Positions 48,952 through 57,757 of a stretch of DNA of 64,000 bases are shown one piece after another. Under the pieces are notes generated by a model. The model was not told the origin of the DNA. It searched no databases and saw only the letters and a list, made by a program, of their open reading frames with translations. Made by a program: the position numbers and the translations under genes. Where the stretch lies: assembly GCA_028281265.1 (NCBI GenBank), contig JANQKE010000117.1, positions 1-64,000 of the forward strand, read 5' to 3'. This DNA is from Alphaproteobacteria bacterium. Its GTDB lineage: Bacteria > Pseudomonadota > Alphaproteobacteria > DSM-16000 > Inquilinaceae. Position 1 is the stretch's first letter. Every line of letters starts with the position of its first letter.

Positions 48952-49425
48952 CTATCTGCGGTCGGGTGGAGAGGCCAACTCCTCGTCCCAATCTTCGTCA
49001 TCATCGAACACGGCGAACGGCAGGACGCGAGAGCCTTCGCGCGGCCCCGCCAACTGGTCCAGATGCAGCGTCACCCGGCTGGGTCTCAGCCCGAAAACCC
49101 AGGCCACCGCCAGGATCGGCAGGCTGACCGGCGCAGTGACGACGACCAGGACCCATTGCCAGGGCTCCAGCATGAACCGCCACTGGAAGACCAGACGGTC
49201 CCCTCCCTCCGTCAGGAGGAGCAAGCCCGCGCGTTCATAGACCTCTATCATGCGGTCGCGCACCTCGTCTTTGGCAAGGCCGGACTGCATCAGATGCTCG
49301 GCCCCCAGGGTCAGGCCCAGCATGGCCCGGGTCCGCACCCGCCGGACGGCCCGTCCGAAGAAGATGCCGACGACGGCGACACCGATTGCGATCCACCAGA
49401 AGCTGCTTGGCACCCCGGTCCCCAT
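48952..49425 (-). CDS. Small membrane protein of unknown function
   Basis: A 157-residue protein (ATG 49425; ATG 49461 adds 12). It has two likely membrane segments, FWWIAIGVAVVGIFFGRAV at the N-terminus and WVLVVVTAPVSLPILAVAWV near 100-120. Between them is a soluble stretch (LTLGAEHLMQSGLAKDEVRD), and an acidic C-terminal tail (VFDDDEDWDEELA) follows. I do not recognise a family. It is in the riboflavin/nusB gene run, on the same strand, between repeat copy E and nusB. Confidence 0.7.
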   Translation of the reverse strand: MGTGVPSSFWWIAIGVAVVGIFFGRAVRRVRTRAMLGLTLGAEHLMQSGLAKDEVRDRMIEVYERAGLLLLTEGGDRLVFQWRFMLEPWQWVLVVVTAPVSLPILAVAWVFGLRPSRVTLHLDQLAGPREGSRVLPFAVFDDDEDWDEELASPPDRR

Positions 49426-49486
49426 GGTTCGGCCTGGCCGACCGTCCCTCTTCAGCGCCACGGCCGCATCCGGCCGGACGCCGCGC

Positions 49487-49595
49487 TAGAGCATCTTATC
49501 TGCGTCCGAACGGACGCAGATAAGATGCTCTAACTCTTTGAAGTCGATCAACCTATCTGCGTTCCGATGAGGCCATCTGAACGCAGGTCGATCTA
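49487..49595 (+). repeat. Composite palindromic repeat, copy E
   Basis: The most complete copy. IR1 is 46 bp (49487-49532): TAGAGCATCTTATCTGCGTC and its mirror end GACGCAGATAAGATGCTCTA. The linker is ACTCTTTGAAG. IR2 runs TCGATCAACCTATCTGCGTT to CTGAACGCAGGTCGATCTA. Compared with copy F, the IR1 arms differ by TTAT on the left and ATAA on the right, a matched change. The last three bases are, on the minus strand, the ribH stop codon. Confidence 0.9.
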
Positions 49596-50051
49596 CAGCC
49601 GCCACCGCCTCTTGTGGTCGACCAGGGCCAAGGCGGCAAGGGCTGCACCGCCGCCCTTGTCCTTCCGCTCCCGATCGGCCCGGGCCCAGGCCTGCTCCCG
49701 GTTCTCGACCGTCAGGATCCCATTACCGATGGCGGCGCGCTTGTGGATCGTCAACTCCATGATCCCGCGGGCGCTTTCGGTGCACACCGTATCATAGTGG
49801 CTGGTCTCCCCCCGGATGACCACGCCGAGCGCGACGAAACCATCATAGGGCCGCGGAAACGTCCCGCGCTCCCCGGCCGAGATCGCCTGTGCGATCGCAC
49901 CGGGGATCTCCAGCGCACCGGGCACCTCGATCCGATCGAAGGTCGCGCCGGCGGCCCCGAGTGCCGCCGCCGCACCGGCCGCCAGCGCGTCGGCCAGGTC
50001 GGTATAGAAGCGCGCCTCGACGATCAGCAGATGCGGCGGATGCTCGGCCAT
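49593..50051 (-). CDS. ribH: 6,7-dimethyl-8-ribityllumazine synthase
   Basis: RibH (lumazine synthase) makes the direct precursor of riboflavin. The 152-residue product has [36 protein letters not shown] (active-site loop), [20 protein letters not shown] (GxxIRGxTxHxD with catalytic His), [17 protein letters not shown] and the C-terminal [10 protein letters not shown]. It ends WRRL-like with a TAG that is the outer end of repeat copy E, so the annotated C-terminus is partly set by the repeat. It lies downstream of ribB in the riboflavin operon. Confidence 0.96.
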   Translation of the reverse strand: MAEHPPHLLIVEARFYTDLADALAAGAAAALGAAGATFDRIEVPGALEIPGAIAQAISAGERGTFPRPYDGFVALGVVIRGETSHYDTVCTESARGIMELTIHKRAAIGNGILTVENREQAWARADRERKDKGGGAALAALALVDHKRRWRL

Positions 50052-50092
50052 GGGAACCTCGGCAGGGGATGGCGGGTCGGAACGGCGGCGGA

Positions 50093-51334
50093 TCAGGCCG
50101 GGGCGATCGGCTCACGGCCGACGATCTCGAGCCCGTAGCCATCCAGCCCGATCACGGTGCGGTGGCTGTTGGACAAGAGCGTCATCCGGGTGACGCCGAG
50201 ATCGAGCAGGATCTGAGCACCGATGCCGTAATCCCTGAGGGAGCCGCCATCCTGGTTCTGGCCCTGGTTCCGGCCGCTATCGGCCTCCCCGGCCATCGCT
50301 CCGATCCGCTGGCTCAGGGCAGTCGGCCGCGGCTCGCGGATCAGGACGACCACCCCGCGGCCGCGCCGGCCGATCTCCTCCATCGCGCGCTGAAGCTGCC
50401 CCCCATGGCCGCCGCCGGTCTCGCCGAGCACGTCGTCGAGCACGTTGAGCGCGTGCATCCGCACCGGCACCGGCTCGGTCCCGGTGACGTCGCCTTTGAC
50501 CAGGGCGACGTGCTCGGCATACTCGGCCCGGTTGACGTACAGGATCATGCGCCAGTCCCCACCGAACCGGCTACTGAACGGCGCCTCGCGGTGCCGCTCG
50601 ACGATGGACTCCGTGCGCCGGCGATAGGCGATCAGATCGGCGATCGTCCCGATCTTCAAGCCGTGGAACTGGGCGAAGCGAACCAGGTCCGGCAGACGGG
50701 CCATGCTGCCGTCTTCGTTCATGATCTCGCAGATCACGCCCGACGGGTTCAGCCCGGCCATCCGGGCGATGTCGACGGCCGCCTCGGTGTGCCCGGCGCG
50801 CACCAGGGTCCCGCCATCCCGCGCCATGATGGGGAACACATGGCCCGGCGTGGTCAGGTCGTTGCCCGTCGAGTCCGGGTTGATCGCCACCTGGACGGTT
50901 CGGGCCCGGTCGGCCGCCGAAATCCCGGTCGTCACGCCTTCCTTGGCTTCGATCGAGATCGTGAAGGCGGTATCGTGGCGGGAGGTGTTGCGCTGGGGCA
51001 TCAACGGCAGGCCGAGGGTCTCGATCCGCTGCCGTTCCATCGCCAGGCAGATCAATCCGCGGGCGTATTTCGCCATGAAGTTGACGGCCTCGGCCGTGGC
51101 CATCTGGGCCGGGATGACGAGATCGCCTTCGTTCTCCCGGTCCTCGTCGTCGACGAGGATGAACATGCGGCCCTGGCGGGCCTCCTCGATGATCTCGTCG
51201 ATCGGCGACAAGGCGGCCTGGTCTTCGACCGTCAGGCGGCTGTCGGCCGGACCAGCCGGGCCACGTACCGGGCCAGCATGTCGGCTTCGAAGTTCACCCG
51301 GTGACCCGGCCTTAAGGTCTGAAACGTCGTGCAT
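50093..51334 (-). CDS. ribB: 3,4-dihydroxy-2-butanone-4-phosphate synthase with degenerate RibA half
   Basis: The N-terminal half is a complete RibB enzyme ([64 protein letters not shown]), making the four-carbon unit of lumazine. The C-terminal half is GTP-cyclohydrolase-II-like but lacks the zinc cysteines: the expected HSECLTGDVFGSLRCDC block reads [15 protein letters not shown], then TGGGHGGQL. It therefore corresponds to the RibBX form known in alphaproteobacteria and is probably inactive as RibA. The start is unusual: either the ATG at 51334, overlapping ribE by 103 bases, or a CTG at 51235 overlapping the ribE TGA. Confidence 0.9.
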   Translation of the reverse strand: MHDVSDLKAGSPGELRSRHAGPVRGPAGPADSRLTVEDQAALSPIDEIIEEARQGRMFILVDDEDRENEGDLVIPAQMATAEAVNFMAKYARGLICLAMERQRIETLGLPLMPQRNTSRHDTAFTISIEAKEGVTTGISAADRARTVQVAINPDSTGNDLTTPGHVFPIMARDGGTLVRAGHTEAAVDIARMAGLNPSGVICEIMNEDGSMARLPDLVRFAQFHGLKIGTIADLIAYRRRTESIVERHREAPFSSRFGGDWRMILYVNRAEYAEHVALVKGDVTGTEPVPVRMHALNVLDDVLGETGGGHGGQLQRAMEEIGRRGRGVVVLIREPRPTALSQRIGAMAGEADSGRNQGQNQDGGSLRDYGIGAQILLDLGVTRMTLLSNSHRTVIGLDGYGLEIVGREPIAPA

Positions 51335-51840
51335 GCTTGGGTGTGCCCGATGATGTTCACGCCAAATTCGGCGACGTCGCCCGGGGCGTCGCGCACTTCA
51401 TTGACGGTGAGGGAGACCCCGTCAAGCGCGACAGAGCCTTTCGGCGCCAGGCTGCGTCCGAACCCCGGGGGGCTCCGGAAGACGAACCGCAGGCTGTCGC
51501 CTTCGGGCCGCCGGTCCAGGATCTCGGCCACGCCGTCGACATGGCCGTAGACCAGATGCCCCCCCAGCTCATCCCCCAGCCGCAAGGACCGTTCGAGATT
51601 GACCTGTGTGCCGACCTGCCACCCGCCAAGGGTGGTCTTGGTCACCGTCTCCGCCGAGGCTGCGACCCAATACCGCCCCTGCCCTTTGTCGGTGACGGTC
51701 AGACAGACGCCGTTATGGGCGATCGACGCGCCGAGATCGATGCCGGCAAGGTCGTAGGCGGTCGCGATCCGGAACCGGGTATCGCCGGCCCGCTCGATGG
51801 CGGTGACGGTGCCCACATCGGTGACGATGCCGGTGAACAT
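51232..51840 (-). CDS. ribE: Riboflavin synthase, alpha subunit
   Basis: RibE dismutates lumazine to riboflavin. The 202-residue protein starts MFTGIVTDVGTVTAIERAGD and contains the two repeated lumazine-binding folds: IAHNGVCLTVTD with VAASAETVTKTTLG, then GHLVYGHVDGVAEIL and VALDGVSLTVNEV with [16 protein letters not shown]. It ends [11 protein letters not shown], as in the family. The ATG is well placed. The gene is followed by ribB on the same strand with overlap at its stop. Confidence 0.96.
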   Translation of the reverse strand: MFTGIVTDVGTVTAIERAGDTRFRIATAYDLAGIDLGASIAHNGVCLTVTDKGQGRYWVAASAETVTKTTLGGWQVGTQVNLERSLRLGDELGGHLVYGHVDGVAEILDRRPEGDSLRFVFRSPPGFGRSLAPKGSVALDGVSLTVNEVRDAPGDVAEFGVNIIGHTQACTTFQTLRPGHRVNFEADMLARYVARLVRPTAA

Positions 51841-51863
51841 GAAGCAAGCCCCTGCCAGGTCTC

Positions 51864-52958
51864 TCAGCCCGCCGATCGGACCGCGTCATACCGCTCCCAC
51901 AGATCCGGGCCCAGTGCCCGGCGGTCGGTCCATCGGAACATGGGCCGATCGGTCAGGACCGTCAGCCCGAGCGGGCCGATTGCTGCCATGCCGTCATCGC
52001 CCAGGACGCTGGGGTTGCGGAACCACTCCAGCCGGTCGACGAGGCCCGCCGACACCACAGCCGTGGCGATACCGCGCCCGCCCTCCACCAGCACCCGGGT
52101 CAGCCCCAGGGCACCCAACCGTTCGAAGACATCGGCGATTTCCGCCTCGGCCGGTACGGCGATCAGGCGGACGCCCAGCGACCGCAGCCGTGCGGCCGCG
52201 GCACCGTCGCTCCGCTCGGTGACCACCCAAAGCCGCCCCTCAGCCGCACCGGCGGCGAGCCGGCTGTCCGGGTTCAGACGAAGCCGCCGGTCCACCACGA
52301 TCCGTACCGGACAGCGCCGCTCGAACCCCGCAACCCGCGTCGTCAGCGCCGGATCGTCGGCCAGGGCGGTGCCGCTGCCGATCAGGACCGCGTCGTGGAT
52401 CGCCCGCAACACATGCCCCTTGGCGCGGGCCGCCGGCCCGGTGATCCATCGGCTCGCCCCGTTGGCCATGGCGATGCGGCCGTCCAGGGTGGTGGCGAGC
52501 TTGAGCGTGACCAGCGGCCGGCCGGCCGTCACCCGGGTGAAGAAGCCCTGATTGATCCGGTCGCCGGCCGCAGCCTCGACCCCCGTGGTCACGGCGATCC
52601 CGGCCGCCCGAAGCCGGGCCAGACCGGAGCCGGCCACCCGCGGATCCGGATCATGGCTGGCCGTCACCACCCGAACCACACCGGCGGCGATCAGTGCATC
52701 GGCGCAAGGTGGGGTCCGGCCATAGTGGCTGCAGGGTTCGAGCGTTACATAGGCAATCGCCCCGCGGGCATCCGACCCGGCCCGGTCGAGAGCGACCCGC
52801 TCGGCATGGGGCCGTCCGCCGTCGGCGGTCCGCCCTTCCCCCACCACATGGCCGTCCCTGACCAGGACGCAGCCGACCGTGGGGTTCGGCCAGGTCCGCC
52901 CGAGCCCGCGCATGGCGAGCCGCAGGGCCCGGCGCATCCAGCGCCGATCATCCGTCAC
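51864..52958 (-). CDS. ribD: Bifunctional riboflavin deaminase/reductase RibD
   Basis: RibD performs the pyrimidine deamination and side-chain reduction of riboflavin synthesis. The 364-residue product has the zinc deaminase motif in PTVGCVLVRDGHVVGEGRT, HAERVAL and VTLEPCSHYGRTPPCADALI (H-A-E, P-C-x8-C). The reductase domain follows (TLKLATTLDGRIAMANGASR, ITGPAARAKGHVLRAIHDAV, GSGTALADDPALTTR and VLVEGGRGIATAVVSAGLVD). The start is GTG at 52958 (MTDDRRWMRRALRLA). No FMN riboswitch is visible upstream. Confidence 0.96.
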   Translation of the reverse strand: MTDDRRWMRRALRLAMRGLGRTWPNPTVGCVLVRDGHVVGEGRTADGGRPHAERVALDRAGSDARGAIAYVTLEPCSHYGRTPPCADALIAAGVVRVVTASHDPDPRVAGSGLARLRAAGIAVTTGVEAAAGDRINQGFFTRVTAGRPLVTLKLATTLDGRIAMANGASRWITGPAARAKGHVLRAIHDAVLIGSGTALADDPALTTRVAGFERRCPVRIVVDRRLRLNPDSRLAAGAAEGRLWVVTERSDGAAAARLRSLGVRLIAVPAEAEIADVFERLGALGLTRVLVEGGRGIATAVVSAGLVDRLEWFRNPSVLGDDGMAAIGPLGLTVLTDRPMFRWTDRRALGPDLWERYDAVRSAG

Positions 52959-53062
52959 CGGAGGGCCGTCGCGCTCGAGCTCATCCCCTTCGCCGGTCAG
53001 AGGCTCACCTCCTCTTCATGCCGGATCGTCCGGCCGCCCCGCCGCACCGGCCCGCCAAGCCG

Positions 53063-53521
53063 TCAATCGGTGTTGCGGCGCAGGGTCTCGACGAACTCGG
53101 TGAATTCCGAGGGCTCCTGAAAGTCCTTGTACACCGAGGCATAGCGCACATAGGCGACCTTATCGAGGTCGGCGAGGAGCTTCATGACCATCTCCCCGAT
53201 GGTGCGGGACTGGATTTCGGTCTCTCCGATGCTTTCCAGCTGGCGGACCATGGAGTTGACGATCCGTTCGATGCGTTCGGCACTGACGTCGCGCTTGCGC
53301 AAGGAGATCTGTAGCGACCGGGCGAGCTTGTCGCGGTCGAACGGCTCCTTCCGGCCATCGGTCTTGATGACGGTCAGTTCGCGCAGCTGGACGCGCTCGA
53401 ACGTCGTGAAGCGGGCGCCACAGGCCGGGCAGAAGCGGCGGCGGCGGATCGCGGAGCTGTCCTCCGTCGGCCGCGAATCCTTCACTTGCGTGTCCTCGTT
53501 GCCGCAGAACGGGCAGCGCAT
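53063..53521 (-). CDS. nrdR: Ribonucleotide reductase repressor NrdR
   Basis: NrdR senses ATP/dATP and represses nrd genes. The 152-residue protein has the N-terminal zinc ribbon [20 protein letters not shown] with [20 protein letters not shown], and the ATP-cone ([40 protein letters not shown]). The size is typical. It sits between glyA and ribD on the same strand, as commonly seen in alphaproteobacteria. The ATG at 53521 is unambiguous because the zinc ribbon starts at residue 3. Confidence 0.97.
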   Translation of the reverse strand: MRCPFCGNEDTQVKDSRPTEDSSAIRRRRFCPACGARFTTFERVQLRELTVIKTDGRKEPFDRDKLARSLQISLRKRDVSAERIERIVNSMVRQLESIGETEIQSRTIGEMVMKLLADLDKVAYVRYASVYKDFQEPSEFTEFVETLRRNTD

Positions 53522-53601
53522 CCCCCGACCCTCCGTTCACCTTTGGCCATAACGGGGACGCGCGACGCACACCCCTGCCCCGTCCTACCCCCGATTCGAC
53601 C

Positions 53602-54918
53602 CTAGACCGAATAGATCGGAAAACGCGCGCACAGCGCTTCGACCCGCTGGCGAACCGCCGATTCGATGGCGCCGTTGTCCTCGGGGTTGGCGGCCAGACC
53701 GTCGAGCACCTCGACGATCAACTGCCCGACCTGGCGGAACTCGGCCTGGCCGAAACCGCGAGTGGTCGCGGCGGGGCTGCCCAACCGAACCCCGGAGGTC
53801 ACCATCGGCTTTTCCGGATCGAACGGAATGCCGTTCTTGTTGCAGGTGATGCCGGCATTTTCGAGCGACCGTTCCGCGGCCTTGCCGGTCAGCCCCTTGG
53901 GCCGCAGGTCCACCAGTGCGAGATGGGTGTCGGTGCCGTTGGACACGATGTCCAGCCCGCCGGCGGCGAGGGTCGCGGCCAGGGTCCGGGCGTTGTCCAC
54001 CACCGCCGCGGCGTAGTCCTTGAACCCGGGCTGCAGCGCTTCCCCGAAGGCGACCGCCTTGGCCGCGATCACGTGCATCAGCGGCCCTCCCTGCAGGCCG
54101 GGGAAGACGGCCGCGTTGATCTTCTTGCCCAGGGCCGGATCACGGGACAGGATCATGCCGCCGCGCGGCCCCCGCAGGGTCTTGTGGGTGGTGGTCGTGA
54201 CGACATGGGCATGGTCGAGCGGATTGGGGTGCACGCCACCGGCTACCAGACCGGCGAAATGCGCCATATCGACCATCAGATAGGCCCCGACCTCGTCGGC
54301 GATGGCGCGGAACCGGGCGAAGTCGATCACCCGCGGATAGGCCGAGCCGCCGGCGATGATCAGTTTGGGCTTGTGCTCCCGCGCCTGGGCGGCAACGTCG
54401 TCGTAGTCGATCAGCGCATCCTGTCGGCGGACGCCGTACTGATGGGCGTTGAACCATTTGCCCGACAGGTTCGGCGCCGCGCCGTGGGTCAGGTGTCCGC
54501 CGGCGGCCAGCGACATGCCCAAGACGGCGTCGCCCGGCTGCAACAGCGCCAGCATCACCGCCTGGTTGGCCTGGGCGCCGGAATGCGGTTGGACGTTGGC
54601 GAATGAGGCGCCGAACAGGCGGCATGCCCGCTCGATCGCCAGCGTTTCGGCCACGTCGACATGCTCGCACCCACCATAGTAGCGGCGGCCCGGATAGCCT
54701 TCGGCGTATTTGTTGGTCAGGACCGAACCTTGCGCCTCCATCACCGCCTTGGAGACAATGTTCTCCGAGGCGATCAGCTCGATCTGCCGCTGCTGCCGGT
54801 CGAGTTCGGCGGCGATCGCGTCGGCGACGGCCGGATCGGTCTCGCCCAGCTGTCCGCCGAAGAACGTCTCGAACCCGGCGGTGGCGGGTCGTGCGTCGGC
54901 GGGGATGGCAGATGACAT
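53602..54918 (-). CDS. glyA: Serine hydroxymethyltransferase
   Basis: GlyA interconverts serine and glycine using PLP and tetrahydrofolate, the main one-carbon source. The 438-residue protein has [80 protein letters not shown] and the PLP lysine in [19 protein letters not shown]. The C-terminus ends RFPIYSV. The ATG at 54918 is preceded by GGAG at about -14; further upstream in-frame sequence is not conserved. It follows rpiB by 136 bp. Confidence 0.97.
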   Translation of the reverse strand: MSSAIPADARPATAGFETFFGGQLGETDPAVADAIAAELDRQQRQIELIASENIVSKAVMEAQGSVLTNKYAEGYPGRRYYGGCEHVDVAETLAIERACRLFGASFANVQPHSGAQANQAVMLALLQPGDAVLGMSLAAGGHLTHGAAPNLSGKWFNAHQYGVRRQDALIDYDDVAAQAREHKPKLIIAGGSAYPRVIDFARFRAIADEVGAYLMVDMAHFAGLVAGGVHPNPLDHAHVVTTTTHKTLRGPRGGMILSRDPALGKKINAAVFPGLQGGPLMHVIAAKAVAFGEALQPGFKDYAAAVVDNARTLAATLAAGGLDIVSNGTDTHLALVDLRPKGLTGKAAERSLENAGITCNKNGIPFDPEKPMVTSGVRLGSPAATTRGFGQAEFRQVGQLIVEVLDGLAANPEDNGAIESAVRQRVEALCARFPIYSV

Positions 54919-55054
54919 GACCGTTGCTCCTTCGACATGCTGATGGGCCAGCAGGCCCGACGAGAGGCCGGCCGGCTTTGGCGGCGAACCGATGCCGGCC
55001 CCTGACGCCGGCCCCGATCGGACCGCACCCAGAATCCCAATCGAGGGCGAAGCG

Positions 55055-55504
55055 TCAACCGGGCGCCGCCGCAGCCGTGCCAAGCATGGCCACGCGGCGG
55101 GTGTGCCGCCCGCCCTCGAACGGGGTCGCGACGAACGCCCGCAGGGCCTCCTGCGCGACCTCGGAGCCGACGATCCGAGCGCCCAAGGCGAGCACGTTCG
55201 CGTCGTTGTGCGCCCGGGCCAAACGGGCGGTCGTGACATCGTGACAAAGGGCTGCACGTACCAGCGGATGCCGATTGCAGGCGATCGAAATGCCGATCCC
55301 GGTCCCGCACACAGCAACACCGAACTGCGCATCCCCGGCGGCGAGAGTCTCGGCAAGGGCGAACCCGAATCTCGGATAGTCCACCGACTCCGTTCCACCG
55401 GTGCCAAGATCGACCACCGACCACCCCGCGGAGCAGGCCGTACCGATCAGCGACAGCCGAAGGCCGCGACCGGCATGATCGCTGGCGAAGGCGAGAACAG
55501 TCAT
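55055..55504 (-). CDS. rpiB: Ribose-5-phosphate isomerase B
   Basis: RpiB interconverts ribose-5-phosphate and ribulose-5-phosphate, which supplies the RibB substrate encoded in the same gene run. The 149-residue protein has the family start [17 protein letters not shown], then [36 protein letters not shown] (catalytic Cys and GTGIG), [18 protein letters not shown] and the end [15 protein letters not shown]. The ATG at 55504 follows AAGG. It is the first gene of the minus-strand run rpiB-glyA-nrdR-rib. Confidence 0.94.
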   Translation of the reverse strand: MTVLAFASDHAGRGLRLSLIGTACSAGWSVVDLGTGGTESVDYPRFGFALAETLAAGDAQFGVAVCGTGIGISIACNRHPLVRAALCHDVTTARLARAHNDANVLALGARIVGSEVAQEALRAFVATPFEGGRHTRRVAMLGTAAAAPG

Positions 55505-55808
55505 AGAGTTGACCTTATATGGGGGCGGTATCCGGCAATCGGCAGCGAGCCGGCCACCGACCAGCAGTGACCGTCTGTAGGTAGCATCGCACGGCCCGAC
55601 CGCGGAACAGCGAAATCCCCAGGCACCGCTGCGAGCAAGTCATTTGCATCGGAGTGATTGCCCATACTCCGATATCGTCTGGTATCCAGTCTCGCCTAAT
55701 TCTTCCTAACATGTAACAAGAGATGCAATGGTGAGAAAATCTTATTGACACTTCGCTATCGAATGCCTTACTGGCGGTAGTAGGCAGATGACCGTTAGGA
55801 CCACTCAG
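55505..55808. other. AT-rich divergent region rpiB/mucR-like
   Basis: 304 bp between divergent genes. The stretch 55640-55790 is markedly AT-rich compared with the rest of the window. It contains the MucR promoter candidate listed separately. No additional gene is supported. Confidence 0.5.
55745..55773 (+). promoter_or_regulatory. Candidate promoter of the MucR-like gene
   Basis: TTGACA (55745-55750) and TTACTG (55768-55773) are separated by 17 bp. This is the best sigma-70-type -35 box in the window. A start near 55780 would leave about 29 nt before the ATG at 55809, which has AGGA at 55797-55800. Confidence 0.5.
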
Positions 55809-56240
55809 ATGGTAGATCACGTCGATACAAAACAGCAACCAGACCTCACGGAGGTCCGCAAACTCGCGACAACTATCGTGAGCGCATACGTCGGCAACAA
55901 CGCTGTGACCGCGGACGCGCTACCACCCCTGATCAATGCGGTCTTCAGCACACTACATGGCCTCGGCAACGGCCCCGAGGATCATGTAGAGCCGACGCCA
56001 AAGCCCGCTGTCCCCATCAAGAAGTCAATTCAGGACGACTATCTGGTTTGCTTGGAAGACGGCAAGAAACTTAAGATGCTGAAACGCCATCTCCGCACCG
56101 CGTACAACCTGTCGCCAGAAGAGTATCGTGCCAAATGGGGGCTGCCGCATGACTATCCGATGGTAGCCCCGAACTACGCCAAGCAGCGTTCGGAGTTCGC
56201 CAAGAAGATCGGCCTCGGTCGCCGCGGCAACGGAGGCTGA
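55809..56240 (+). CDS. MucR/Ros-family regulator lacking zinc ligands
   Basis: A 143-residue MucR/Ros family DNA-binding protein; such proteins are global silencers and regulators of surface polysaccharide and cell-cycle genes in alphaproteobacteria. The N-terminal oligomerisation part includes VRKLATTIVSAYVGNNAVTA. The finger region reads YLVCLEDGKKLKMLKRHLRT followed by AYNLSPEEYRAKWGLP and YPMVAPNYAKQRSEFAKKIG. In Ros the ligands are C-x2-C and H-x4-H. Here the second Cys is Asp (CLED) and the last His is Tyr (HLRTAY), so classic zinc binding is unlikely. Similar zinc-free homologues are known in Mesorhizobium. Start chosen at 55809 by ribosome-binding site; ATG 55788 is also in frame. Confidence 0.9.
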   Translation: MVDHVDTKQQPDLTEVRKLATTIVSAYVGNNAVTADALPPLINAVFSTLHGLGNGPEDHVEPTPKPAVPIKKSIQDDYLVCLEDGKKLKMLKRHLRTAYNLSPEEYRAKWGLPHDYPMVAPNYAKQRSEFAKKIGLGRRGNGG

Positions 56241-56268
56241 CCGGGCGGCAGTGAACCCGGCCGGCGGG

Positions 56269-56505
56269 TTACGCGGTCCAGCCGGTGGTCGACTGCCGAC
56301 TCGCCCGCCGGTCACCACGATCCTGCCCGCTCCGCCCCAGAACATAGGCGAGCTTCGCAACGGCCACGCGTTCCAGAGCCGCGGGACCGGCGCTGGCCGG
56401 TCCCTGGATCGACACCTCGACACCGGTCGCGCTGTCGACCGCATTGACCCGTACACTGGTCCCCTGCGGGATGAACTCGAGCAGCGTGTGGCGATCGGGA
56501 GGCAT
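56269..56505 (-). CDS. Small conserved protein (DUF6898-like)
   Basis: A 78-residue protein with the sequence FIPQGTSVRVNAVDSATGVE, then VSIQGPASAGPAALERVAVA, KLAYVLGR. It looks like a small beta-rich fold followed by one helix, a pattern I associate with a short alphaproteobacterial family of unknown function (DUF6898). The last 20 residues are Arg/Ser-rich and probably not conserved. It is convergent with the MucR gene and lies just upstream of lrgA on the other strand. Confidence 0.6.
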   Translation of the reverse strand: MPPDRHTLLEFIPQGTSVRVNAVDSATGVEVSIQGPASAGPAALERVAVAKLAYVLGRSGQDRGDRRASRQSTTGWTA

Positions 56506-56634
56506 GATCCGACTCGATCCGATGGACGAGCCCCCAGTTTAGCCTCCGACCGTTGATGTTCGGTAAACCAATGCCTTGCCGCGGGCCGTCTCCGACCAAT
56601 CCTCCCCTTCGGAGTCGAACCGGAGGGCATTGTG

Positions 56635-57021
56635 ATGCTGGGCTACCTGACGCTGCTTCTGGTCTGCCAGTTGATCGGGGAGAGCCTGGCGGTGGTGCTC
56701 GCGATCCCGCTGCCCGGACCGCTGATCGGCATGGCCGTCCTGTTCGTCATCGTGTTCGCGGCCGATGCGCTGGGGGCACGCGGCGTCGTCGATGGCACGA
56801 CGGAGGCGGCCGACGCGCTGTTGAGGCATCTGTCGCTGCTGTTCGTGCCGGCGGGGGTCGGTGTGGTTCTCCATCTGGCGCTGATCCGGGAGGAATGGCT
56901 GTCGATCACGCTGGCGCTGATCGGCAGCGCGGTGTTGACCACATTGGTCACCGGTTGGGTGATGCAGCGCTTGGGGCCTGCCGAACCGCCGGCCGGGGGC
57001 TTGGATCGGTCCCGGGACTGA
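56635..57021 (+). CDS. CidA/LrgA family holin-like protein
   Basis: A 128-residue inner-membrane protein with four hydrophobic segments: LGYLTLLLVCQLIGESLAVV, IPLPGPLIGMAVLFVIVF (the PGPxIGM family motif), LSLLFVPAGVGVVLHLALI (FVPAGVG motif), and ITLALIGSAVLTTLVTGWVM. CidA/LrgA proteins act with LrgB in transport of small carboxylates such as pyruvate/acetate or in control of murein hydrolases. ATG 56635 follows GGAGGG; the preceding GTG at 56632 is less likely. lrgB starts 13 bp downstream. Confidence 0.9.
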   Translation: MLGYLTLLLVCQLIGESLAVVLAIPLPGPLIGMAVLFVIVFAADALGARGVVDGTTEAADALLRHLSLLFVPAGVGVVLHLALIREEWLSITLALIGSAVLTTLVTGWVMQRLGPAEPPAGGLDRSRD

Positions 57022-57034
57022 CGGAGGCCGGACG

Positions 57035-57757
57035 ATGGGCGAACCGCTGTTCGACCTGTGGATCTATCTTTCGACGACGCCGCTGTTGGGCCTGACCGTC
57101 ACGTTGGCGGCATACATCGGCGCCGACGCCCTTTATCGACGGACCGGCCGCCACCCGGCGGCGAACCCCGTGCTGTGGGCGGTGTTGCTGCTGTGCGGGC
57201 TGTTGTGGATCACGGGCACCGACTACGGCACCTATTTCGAAGGTGCGCAGTTCATCCATTTCCTGCTGGGCCCGGCGACCGTGGCCCTTGCGGTGCCGTT
57301 GTACGCCGCCGTGAAACGGGCCGCACGCTCGCTGCCCGCAGCCATCGTTGCGGTGCTGTGTGGCGCCGTCACCGCATCGGGCAGCGCGGTCGGCATCGCC
57401 TGGCTGCTGGGCGCCGGGGAAGCGACCCTGCTGTCCCTGGCACCGAAATCGGTGACGACGCCGATTGCCATGGGCGTCAGCGATCGTATCGGCGGGCTGC
57501 CGTCCCTGACGGCCGTGCTGGTCATACTGACCGGGATCCTGGGCGCGGTGATCGGGCCGCCGCTTCTGTCGGCGGTCGGGATCAAGGGCTGGATGGCCCG
57601 GGGTTTGGCGGTCGGTGTGACCGGACATGGCATCGCCACCGCCCGAGCACTCGGCGTTCACCCCGTGGCCGGCGCGTTCAGCAGCCTGGCGATGGGGCTC
57701 AACGGTGTCGCGACGGCGGTGTTGATCCCGCTCGTGCTCACGCTGCTGACGGGGTGA
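57035..57757 (+). CDS. LrgB/CidB family membrane protein
   Basis: A 240-residue inner-membrane protein partner of LrgA. The family marks are FIHFLLGPATVALAVPLYAA, SLAPKSVTTPIAMGVSDRIG (the APKSVTTPIA signature), VLVILTGILGAVIGPPLLSA and ARGLAVGVTGHGIATARALG, with about seven membrane segments. The operon is lrgA-lrgB. Its last 20 bases overlap the convergent MarR gene. Confidence 0.93.
   Translation: MGEPLFDLWIYLSTTPLLGLTVTLAAYIGADALYRRTGRHPAANPVLWAVLLLCGLLWITGTDYGTYFEGAQFIHFLLGPATVALAVPLYAAVKRAARSLPAAIVAVLCGAVTASGSAVGIAWLLGAGEATLLSLAPKSVTTPIAMGVSDRIGGLPSLTAVLVILTGILGAVIGPPLLSAVGIKGWMARGLAVGVTGHGIATARALGVHPVAGAFSSLAMGLNGVATAVLIPLVLTLLTG

Noticed and set aside
52959-53062. FMN riboswitch upstream of ribD
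   Set aside because: The gap is only about 100 bp and lacks the conserved RFN blocks.
55515-55838. A 107-codon minus-strand frame over the rpiB/mucR gap
   Set aside because: It overlaps the MucR start and the promoter region, and has no recognisable domain; AT-rich chance frame.
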